A stretch of 64,000 nucleotides of DNA from Tranzscheliella williamsii (taxonomy: Eukaryota; Basidiomycota; Ustilaginomycetes; Ustilaginales; Ustilaginaceae): the NCBI GenBank assembly GCA_023212725.1, contig JALBYF010000060.1:49476-113475 (forward strand). The letters run 5' to 3'. The position numbers and the translations under genes are program-made. This document shows positions 39,580-49,383 of this stretch, one piece after another (the stretch's first letter is position 1; each line of letters begins with the position of its first letter). The notes under the pieces were generated by a model. That model did not search any database, had not been told where the DNA came from, and saw nothing but the letters and a program-made list of their open reading frames with translations.

Positions 39580-42534
39580 ATGTCAGCACCGATGCAAATG
39601 GCCTCGACTTCCTCGTCTCAGGCCACTTCTGAACGAGCACATGAGGATAGCACCACTCCCTCCTCGACATCTGGATCTTCGGCGGCAACAACGCCGGAGC
39701 CTTCGAGCCCGACCTCCTTTCCTCACAAGCAGGCACCCGTCGAGTCAGTCGACCCGTTTGCTCCACGCAGCTACTACGATGAGACCTTGCTGCCTGCTAT
39801 CCCGCGCTCCGAGGCAGTGCAGCCATTGGCAAGTGACGCAAACACCCCAGATGGCTGGATTCCAAGGGACGAGCGTATGGTCAGGCTCACCGGCAAACAT
39901 CCGTACAATGTTGAACCGCCTCTATCTGCCCTCTTCGAAAAGGGCTTTCTCACGCCGCAGAACCTGTTCTATGTCCGCACGCACGGCGACACGCCCCGTG
40001 TCACCAAGCAGCAAGCCGACGAATGGAAGCTCCGTGTACACGGCCTGGTACGTAAGGAGCTGTCCTTCACCATTCAGGACCTTAAGGATAAATTTCCCGT
40101 CGTAACACTGCCCATCACGCTAGTATGTGCCGGTAACAGGCGCAAAGAGCAGAATATGGTCGCTAAAGGCCTTGGCTTCAACTGGGGCGCCGCAGGCGTG
40201 TCCACTGGCTTGTTCACAGGCGTTTATCTGGCTGATATTCTCCAGTACTGCCAGCCGACGAATCCGCTCCTTTCATCTTTTCCCGCCTACGATGTTGCTG
40301 TTCCGGGACGCGCCAGGCACGTGGTGTTTGAGGGAGCCGATCAACTTCCCAAAGGCAAGTACGGCACATCACAGCGACTCAACTGGGCGATGGACAGGGG
40401 CAAAGGAATGTTGATCGCCTGGGGTCTCAACGGCGAGGACCTTTCACCAGATCACGGCTACCCCCTTCGCCTGGTGGTGCCCGGCCAGATCGGTGGGCGG
40501 ATGGTCAAATGGCTGGAACGTATTGAGGTTTCGGACCGTGAGAGCCAGCACTACCTTCATTTCCACGACAACAAGGTCCTCCCTACCGAGGTCACCGCCG
40601 ACCAGGCCAGGAACGAGTCACATTGGTGGTACGACCCCAAGTACATCATCAATGACCTCAACGTCAACGCTGCCATCTGCGCTCCCGGCCATAATGAGAC
40701 ACTCGAACTGGCGTCTTGCTCGCCGATGTCAGCTGGAGTGCAGGACCATGAACAGACAACCAATATCGAGGGATATGCCTACACTGGCGGTGGTAAACGG
40801 ATCACCCGAGTGGAAGTCTCTCTCGACGATGGTACTAGCTGGAAGTCTGCCGAGATCTTCTGGCCCGAAGACCTGTATCGCATGTACCCGATTCAGAACC
40901 ATCCCTACTTCGGAGCGCTTGACCTAAGCAGCACCGAGATGAGCTTTTCTTGGTGCTTTTGGCGATTCACTGTCGATCTGAAGAAACAGATCATCGACCA
41001 GGATGTCAAGGTCGTATCAGTACGAGCCATCGATGAAGCGCTTGCAACCATGCCGCGGGATATGTACTGGAACGCCATGTCCATGATGAACTCCTGGTGG
41101 TTCCGCATTGCCGTCCACAAGGAAGAAGGCCCGAACTCCACCAAGGTCAGATTCGAACACCCTACCCAACCTGGTAATGCTTCCGGCGGTTGGATGCAGA
41201 GGATGAACGAGACGGGCTCTAACCCCCGCTACCCCAAGTTCGGCGGTGCAGGGAGCGCTGATAATAGCAATGTGACTGGCCCTTCGTCATCAGTCCCGGA
41301 AGTCTCGTCCCAACAAGTGGAAGATGCGAGCAAGATGATGCTCAATGCAACGAATGAGAGCGTTGTCATCACTGCGGCGCAATTGGCACAACATGCAAGC
41401 AGCGAAGGGCCTGAGCCCTGGTTTGTCGTACATGGCCATGTCTACGATGGCACTGGTTTCCTAAAAGATCATCCCGGCGGCGATCAATCAATCCGTTTGG
41501 TCGCCGGTGAAGACGCAACTGAGGATTTTATGGCCATCCATTCAATTGATGCCAAAAAAATGCTCAAGGACTACCACCTTGGGAAGTTGGAAGATGGTGC
41601 GCCTCTGGTCAAAGTGGAAGAAGACGTTGTGGATGTATCAAAGCCATTTTTGGACCCGAAGAAGTGGCGGTCCACGCGGTTGATCAGCAAGACAGCTATC
41701 TCCCCTGATGCCAGGATCTTCCGATTCGCGCTCCAGCACGAGACGCAAGAGCTTGGTCTTCCTGTCGGCCAACACGTCTATGTCCGTATCAAGAAGACAA
41801 ACGCCGCCACAGGCGAGGTCGAGACCGTTCAGCGCGCTTATACACCGTATAGTGGCAACTCGCAACGAGGATTTCTGGACATCTTGATTAAGGTCTACTT
41901 TCCCAGTACAGGGACAGCCGCCCAGACGGCGGCTTTTGAAGGCGGCAAAATGACAATGCTTCTCGAAACCATTGATATCGGCAAAGGAAACGACGACGGC
42001 CTCTCACTTGAACTGAAGGGGCCACTCGGCTCATTCACCTACCTCGGCAACCGACGGATCCAATGGAAGACAGCGGATCAGATCCGCACGGTCAAGAAGC
42101 TGGCCATGATTGCAGGCGGTAGCGGGATCACTCCGATTTGGTCTACTCTTAAAGCTATCGCTGATGAGTCTATGGCAATGCCCACCGCTGATCCCATCCA
42201 AATCTGGATCATATACGGAAACAGGACTGAGCAAGACATTCTGATCCGCGAAGAGCTGGATCGTTTGAAAGACGCTCTCGGTGCCAACATTCACATCTGG
42301 CATGTACTCAGCAACTGTCAAGCTCGAGACGGAAGCTGGAAAATGGGTCACGGACGTGTCAACGTCGACTGTCTGAGAGAGCATTTACCTCCCCCGCCAG
42401 CGAAGCCCACCGCTGAAGGCGCACTGGAGGATACTTTGGCCCTCGTATGCGGTCCACCACCCATGGAAGAAGCTGTCGCCAAAGGTCTCAAGCAGCTAGG
42501 CTGGGATCTGGATCGCACTGTCGTCTTCTTCTGA
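39580..42534 (+). CDS. nar1: Assimilatory nitrate reductase (Moco, cytochrome b5, FAD)
   Basis: This cytosolic enzyme reduces nitrate to nitrite with NAD(P)H. The product has 984 residues from ATG 39580 (MSAPMQMAS). The frame also opens twelve codons earlier at a GTG, which I reject. Domains in order: a Ser/Thr-rich leader; a molybdopterin (sulfite-oxidase-like) domain with its Mo ligand Cys183 in LVCAGNRRKEQN; the dimerisation domain; cytochrome b5 (about 597-669) with heme ligands His631 (HPGGDQS) and His654 (AIHS); an FAD domain with RAYTPYSG (about 753); and an NAD(P)H domain with AGGSGITPIWSTLK (about 845) and VCGPPPMEEAV near the C-terminus. It is the last gene of the nitrate cluster, in tandem with nitrite reductase. 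The symbol follows Ustilago usage. Confidence 0.97.
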   Translation: MSAPMQMASTSSSQATSERAHEDSTTPSSTSGSSAATTPEPSSPTSFPHKQAPVESVDPFAPRSYYDETLLPAIPRSEAVQPLASDANTPDGWIPRDERMVRLTGKHPYNVEPPLSALFEKGFLTPQNLFYVRTHGDTPRVTKQQADEWKLRVHGLVRKELSFTIQDLKDKFPVVTLPITLVCAGNRRKEQNMVAKGLGFNWGAAGVSTGLFTGVYLADILQYCQPTNPLLSSFPAYDVAVPGRARHVVFEGADQLPKGKYGTSQRLNWAMDRGKGMLIAWGLNGEDLSPDHGYPLRLVVPGQIGGRMVKWLERIEVSDRESQHYLHFHDNKVLPTEVTADQARNESHWWYDPKYIINDLNVNAAICAPGHNETLELASCSPMSAGVQDHEQTTNIEGYAYTGGGKRITRVEVSLDDGTSWKSAEIFWPEDLYRMYPIQNHPYFGALDLSSTEMSFSWCFWRFTVDLKKQIIDQDVKVVSVRAIDEALATMPRDMYWNAMSMMNSWWFRIAVHKEEGPNSTKVRFEHPTQPGNASGGWMQRMNETGSNPRYPKFGGAGSADNSNVTGPSSSVPEVSSQQVEDASKMMLNATNESVVITAAQLAQHASSEGPEPWFVVHGHVYDGTGFLKDHPGGDQSIRLVAGEDATEDFMAIHSIDAKKMLKDYHLGKLEDGAPLVKVEEDVVDVSKPFLDPKKWRSTRLISKTAISPDARIFRFALQHETQELGLPVGQHVYVRIKKTNAATGEVETVQRAYTPYSGNSQRGFLDILIKVYFPSTGTAAQTAAFEGGKMTMLLETIDIGKGNDDGLSLELKGPLGSFTYLGNRRIQWKTADQIRTVKKLAMIAGGSGITPIWSTLKAIADESMAMPTADPIQIWIIYGNRTEQDILIREELDRLKDALGANIHIWHVLSNCQARDGSWKMGHGRVNVDCLREHLPPPPAKPTAEGALEDTLALVCGPPPMEEAVAKGLKQLGWDLDRTVVFF

Positions 42535-43274
42535 GCAATACACCCTGTCAATAGACCCTCGTACCTGTCTGCCGTATGCCACACTTATCAATACATTATT
42601 ACAGGGAACATCTGCCAGACATCGCTGTGTTATTCGAAAGACTCACAAAACGGAAGCTTGCTACCGTCATATAGTCGCAGTAGATACCTACACTCTGACT
42701 GTCGAATATACCGGGCAGGGAACTGTCAGATCCGCAGGATGTCAGAAATCGGGGCATTCGATGCCTCGATTCAGATCGAGTGTTCCCCAGCTTGCCCTAC
42801 GAACTCGGCGTGAACAAAATTTCCCACGCTCGCTTGATTGCAAGCGCGAAAAACTGTGCTTCGAAGCGGCACAAAAGTCACGAGACTTTTCAAACTACCA
42901 AAATGGTGTTCCAACCTCAAGTCAGAATCAAATCAAGACCTGGAATCCGAATGTCAAGCCGAGCGATACTTGGCGAGCGAGAGAAATCTTCATAGACAGC
43001 CTGAAGCCACGGTTGCCAGCCAGTGAGGGGGAGACTAGCGAAGCAAGAACAAGGCAAGCTCCCGCTGACCCCAAATCGGTTGGCAAGCAGGCATCCAGGA
43101 ATAGTTGTGCCATCGGCAAGCGCTGCACCTCTCTCTCTTCTCCCTACGACATCCTCAAGACCTAACGTGAGTATGACCTCTATGGCACTCAATAGCATCC
43201 CCGTCGTTACAGTCAACTGACCTGTACGCCTTCTTCCATCTCCAACACTTGCTCTTCGCCACTCACAGGTCAAA
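42535..43274. other. Intergenic: nitrate reductase 3' flank and RPL3 promoter/leader
   Basis: The region is 740 bases with only short unassignable frames. The right part should hold the RPL3 promoter; the bases just before the start (ACAGGTCAAAATG) look like the end of a leader. I see no tRNA or repeat. Confidence 0.6.
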
Positions 43275-45192
<1,918 letters not shown>

Positions 45193-45943
45193 ATGGCTCG
45201 GTGTGCTGGGCTTCTTCACTTGCCCGTTTCCTTGTAGGGTCCTGTCCCGTCCCATGCATTTGCACCACGCATCCCACACATACAAACAACCCTCCTGCTT
45301 TGCTCCCCGCCATTGGCTGTCTTCATGTTGACCGCCGTGCAAGGTCACTTTCTCTATGTACTATTCCCTCAGCCCGCCTTGACCGGCCTTTGGAGACAGT
45401 CAGGGGCCGCATCACTCCCAAAAGAGGCGCGAAAACGTATTCATTGCTGGCGTTCCGCGTCTCCCACCCCAACCTGATTCACCGTAATTCGATGATGATC
45501 CTTTGCAGCGCACTCTGTCTTTGCCTGTGTCGGCCCATCGTAACGCTCTGACCGGAATCGTGGGGCTTTGGACGAGGCAGTTGCGCTACACTCGACTCAC
45601 GGCTGACTGTGGACTCGCAGCCGTGTAAGAGTAGCAGAACATGTTAGGTCGCCGTGGGTGTTGACAGTTCGGTTCCGAGATCCAGCGTGCTCACCATGTA
45701 ATCGAGGCGGAAATAGCCGGACGGGAGGGAAGGGCGCAAGCGTGGCAGGGGAGCGCGGAAAAGGCCAAGCTGGATTACAAATGGGCTACACGCGCTGTGG
45801 GGCGGTCTAGCTTGGGTTCTGGCTCGAGCCGCGCTCGCTGGGAGGGAGTGCTCTATCAGGTTGGGTCGTGTCGTTGTTCAGCCTCTACCGCATCCTGTTC
45901 GCCTACTGCACCACTGCACCGCGCTGTCTTCACCCAGGCCCAG
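45193..45943. other. Intergenic: RPL3 3' flank and SDH4 promoter
   Basis: The region is 751 bases. No recognisable gene or RNA was seen. The SDH4 frame remains open upstream to 45797 without a clear earlier ATG. Confidence 0.6.
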
Positions 45944-47008
45944 ATGCGTGCCATGCTGCCCGCCCTCCATCAGCCCCTGCGCCTCTCCATGGCCGCAGGG
46001 AACCCGCAGCTGCGCATGATCGCCGGCGGATCAAGATGCTTCCAGACTTCCCACAGCGGCAGGGGCGCCGCCGCGTCGCGCCAGGGACGTGAGTATCCTT
46101 CGACAGACACTGTCACGCATACGTGCCTTGGAGCCGAGGCGATATAGTAAAACAAGGGGACATCCATAAGGATGGAGAAGAGTGACCGTTGCGCATCACT
46201 CCTCGGCGTGACGACCGCAACGAGGTGTGCTCGCACTAGCTTCGAAGTCAGCGAGCGGCTCTTGTGCAGCAAGCGGGCGCTCGGATACAAACTACCGTCG
46301 TGCGATGGGATATGCGCATTGTTGTCGAATACCGCGAGAAGGGTCGAGAGGTTTACCATTCGCATACACGGCCTGAAGAGGGGCCAGTGAAGTTCGGCGA
46401 TAGCCAAAGGGAACGATGGGCTTGTAGGCTACCCAGGCGCGGTTCGGCAGCTGCTCTTTGCATTGTATGACTGACTAGCTGCGTTATTTGTCTCTCTGAT
46501 TATTTTGGTCGCACGCGCTACAGCTTACGTCAAGGGGACCGTCAACGACCCGACGCCTTTCCCCGAGCCGAACGCAGCGCACGGGTCGAACCACTGGGCG
46601 TTTGAGCGAACGCTGTCCGTTGCGCTGGTGCCGCTGGTTGCCGTCGGGTTCGCCAAGCACGGCTCGTCGGCCATCCTCGACAGCGCATTGGCGCTCTCGC
46701 TGGTCGTCCACTCACACATCGGCTTTGACAGCATCCTCGTCGACTATCTGCACAAGCGAAAGTTCCCCATCCTGGGCCCTGTCGCTTCGTGGGGTCTCCG
46801 GGCGCTGACCCTGACCACCCTGTACGGTCTCTACGAGTTCAACACCAGTAAGTGTTCCTCCCTCGTCCCGATGGCAGCGGCGCAGCACAGAAGCGCAACG
46901 GGGCCTCGTCCGCCGTCTTGCATCCTTACTGACCAGCGTTGTTCGTTCCTGCTTTCCACAGACGACGTCGGACTCACCGAGCTCGTCGCCAAGGCCTGGA
47001 CTGCCTAA
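45944..47008 (+). CDS. SDH4: Succinate dehydrogenase membrane anchor subunit (CybS), three exons
   Basis: This is the small membrane subunit of mitochondrial complex II, which helps bind heme b and ubiquinone. Exons are 45944-46088, 46524-46847 and 46962-47008; introns of 435 and 114 bases have GTGAGT/TACAG and GTAAGT/CACAG borders, both in phase 1. The product has 171 residues. Exon 1 is Arg/Ser/Ala-rich without acids (MRAMLPALHQPLRLS), typical of a matrix presequence. The core reads NHWAFERTLS, then three hydrophobic helices, with the CybS signature VVHSHIGFDSILVDYL carrying the heme-ligand His. The C-terminus is NDVGLTELVAKAWTA. Reading frame continuity across both splices supports the model; an extra exon inside intron 1 cannot be excluded. 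Confidence 0.9.
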
Positions 47009-47653
47009 GCCACTTGCACTGCCACGCCTCCGCCTAGTCGAGTTCGCGAATCAAACCTGTCTAGCTGCTTTGCACTTTGTATCTCAACAAGCTGCCGTGA
47101 GAGGATGGTGGAGAGGGTGACTTGTCAGACTACGAGCTGGCATTCTGCACGCCAAGCTGAGATGCGCGTGCGGCGCCACGCCGGGTCGCACCGCACAGGT
47201 GGGGTAGATATGTGCAGTGTTTGCCGTCTTCGTCCGTGCCCGCTTCTCGTAAAGCCAACAGCCTTCCAAAGCTTGTCGATGAGCTGTCACCTCTGCACGA
47301 CTTTAGATCGGGAGATGGGGTTCGGTGTCTCAGCTTGCATATCGGGAGAAGGGATCGTATTAGTAAAAAGGTGGATCCTTCGTCAGTGGGACGATTTTTG
47401 GAAAAATAATAAAGAGTCGGTTAAGAAGTTTGAGATTTTTGGCCGCATTGAACCCTTCACCGCCGTACCTCTCTCCATCATCACCGTCAAGGAGGTGCCA
47501 ACAACGACATCAAGCCGCCCAGCAGTCTACAACAAGAGACACCTAGCAGATTGTATCGCGCGCACCGAACTGAACTTAGCGTGTCGAGTGCGTTACAAAG
47601 TCGAAGCACATCCCCCGTGTAATCAACCCGGCCGCTGCGGCTGACCTCTCACA
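47009..47653. other. Intergenic: SDH4 3' flank and SSF1 promoter
   Basis: The region is 645 bases. An A-rich patch (GGAAAAATAATAAAGAG at about 47400) stands out; otherwise nothing was recognised. Confidence 0.6.
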
Positions 47654-49216
47654 ATGGTCAAGCGAAGGAGAAAGACACGCACCCATCTCAAGGGGCCCAA
47701 CAACAGCGCAGCTACCTCCACCAATGCGCCCAAGTCGTTCATTATACGCACCGGTAAGGTGCCCAAGCCGGTCTCGACGTTGGTGCAGGACACGCGCAAG
47801 GTGATGGAGCCCAACACCGCCACGCGGCTCAAGGAGAGGAACAGCAACAAGCTTAAAGACTTTATCAGCATGGCCGGGCCTCTCTCCGTCACCCACCTGC
47901 TCATCTTCGGCCAGACCGATGCCGGCACCAACCTCCGTATCCTGCGTGCGCCGCGCGGACCCACCCTCACCTTCCGCGTCAACAAGTACGCGCTTGCCAA
48001 GGATGTCCAGGCTAGTAGCCGCCGTCCTGCCCCCCCCGGCAACGAGTACGTCACCCCGCCGCTTCTTGTTCTCAACAACTTTGGCAGCGAAGAGAAACAC
48101 ATCAAGCTGCTCGTGGCTACCTTCCAGAACCTCTTCCCGCCCATCCAGGTCCAGACCATGAAGCTGAGCCAGGCCCGCCGTATCGTGCTGCTCAACTACA
48201 ACTCCACCACCGCCACCATCGATTGGCGGCACTACCTCGTTTCCGTCCGACCGGTCGGCGTTTCCAAGTCTGTGCGACGTGTCGTCGAGGGGACACGGAC
48301 CAAGACCGCTGCCAAGGGCTCCCGCAGCGGTCTGCCGGACCTCTCGTCTGCGCAGGACATTTCGGACTACGTCCTGGGCCGGGCGAACGCCTCTGCGTCG
48401 GGAGGCAGCAGTATCAATGGCGAGTTCGAGACGGACGCGTCCGAGGCCGAGTCGGAAGCCGAGGACATTGCCGACCCCAAGAACAAGGTCACGCTCCACG
48501 ATCGATATGTGGGCCGGGGCAGTGCGGCCAACACGCAGAAGGCGGTGCGGCTGCGCGAGATCGGTCCACGGATGGAGCTCAAGCTGGTCAAGATCGAAGA
48601 GGGCTGCAACGACGGCGCAGTCCTCTTCCACGAGTATATCACCAAATCGGCGCAGGAGCTCAATACGCAATACCGCGAACGTGCCGAGAGGAACAAGGCG
48701 CAGGAGGAGCGCCGCCGCGCGCAGGCCGAGAATGTTGAGCGCAAGCAGGCGCAGAAGAACGAGCTGCGGCGCGCGAGCCGCCGCGCGGCCGGGCTGCCCA
48801 GCGATGACGAGGCTGACACCGACGCCGACGTCGATGGCGATGCGGAGGACGAGGTGTCGGCGGGCGAGGAGGACGAGTTCGAGTACGAGGACCGCCATGC
48901 GGCGCCCGGCGAGGAGGAGCTGTTTGACGATGCCGACGACGCCGACAGCGATGCCGGGGTGGATGCGGCCGACGAGCCCGCCTGGGCGCGCCCCGCCCCG
49001 CACGGCGGCTTCGACAACCCGCCCGGCGTCACCCCCGCGTCGGACGACTCGGACCTCGAGCCCATCCCCCTCGGCTCGATGCAGCACGACTACACCAGCG
49101 CCGACGACTGGCCCGCCTCCGACGACGCCGCACCACCCCCCAAACGCGCCGCCCCCGCACGCAAGCACGCCCCCAGCTCCCGCGCCACCACCAAGCGCAT
49201 GCCCGCCCGCCGATAG
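47654..49216 (+). CDS. SSF1: Brix-domain ribosome biogenesis factor SSF1/SSF2 (Peter Pan)
   Basis: This nucleolar protein is needed for 27S pre-rRNA maturation and large-subunit assembly. The protein has 520 residues and one exon. It begins MVKRRRKTRTHLKG, followed by the Brix domain (about 27-300) with KSFIIRTGKVPKPVSTLVQD, FGQTDAGTNLRILRAPRGPT and LLNYNSTTATIDWRHYLVSV. The segment LKLVKIEEGCNDGAVLFHEY closes the domain. A basic coiled stretch (ERAERNKAQEERRRAQAE) precedes a long acidic tail rich in Asp/Glu and a final basic Pro/Ala-rich end. The tail shows the composition change seen in other genes: G-rich at 48.7-48.95 kb, then C-rich to the stop. It converges with the Zn2Cys6 gene 167 bases away. 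Confidence 0.95.
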   Translation: MVKRRRKTRTHLKGPNNSAATSTNAPKSFIIRTGKVPKPVSTLVQDTRKVMEPNTATRLKERNSNKLKDFISMAGPLSVTHLLIFGQTDAGTNLRILRAPRGPTLTFRVNKYALAKDVQASSRRPAPPGNEYVTPPLLVLNNFGSEEKHIKLLVATFQNLFPPIQVQTMKLSQARRIVLLNYNSTTATIDWRHYLVSVRPVGVSKSVRRVVEGTRTKTAAKGSRSGLPDLSSAQDISDYVLGRANASASGGSSINGEFETDASEAESEAEDIADPKNKVTLHDRYVGRGSAANTQKAVRLREIGPRMELKLVKIEEGCNDGAVLFHEYITKSAQELNTQYRERAERNKAQEERRRAQAENVERKQAQKNELRRASRRAAGLPSDDEADTDADVDGDAEDEVSAGEEDEFEYEDRHAAPGEEELFDDADDADSDAGVDAADEPAWARPAPHGGFDNPPGVTPASDDSDLEPIPLGSMQHDYTSADDWPASDDAAPPPKRAAPARKHAPSSRATTKRMPARR

Positions 49217-49383
49217 CGCACGACCACTCCCCCCCTTGCCCCCGCATGTAGATACCTCCATCTCGTCGCCGCACGCGTCACCACTGCCGGGCCAAGATCC
49301 TACTGCCACTACATGTGCGGAGGCTAGCATGGCGCATTGTTGTACAGATACAGAGGAAGAGCGGTGCGGGGAGCACGGCGGGG

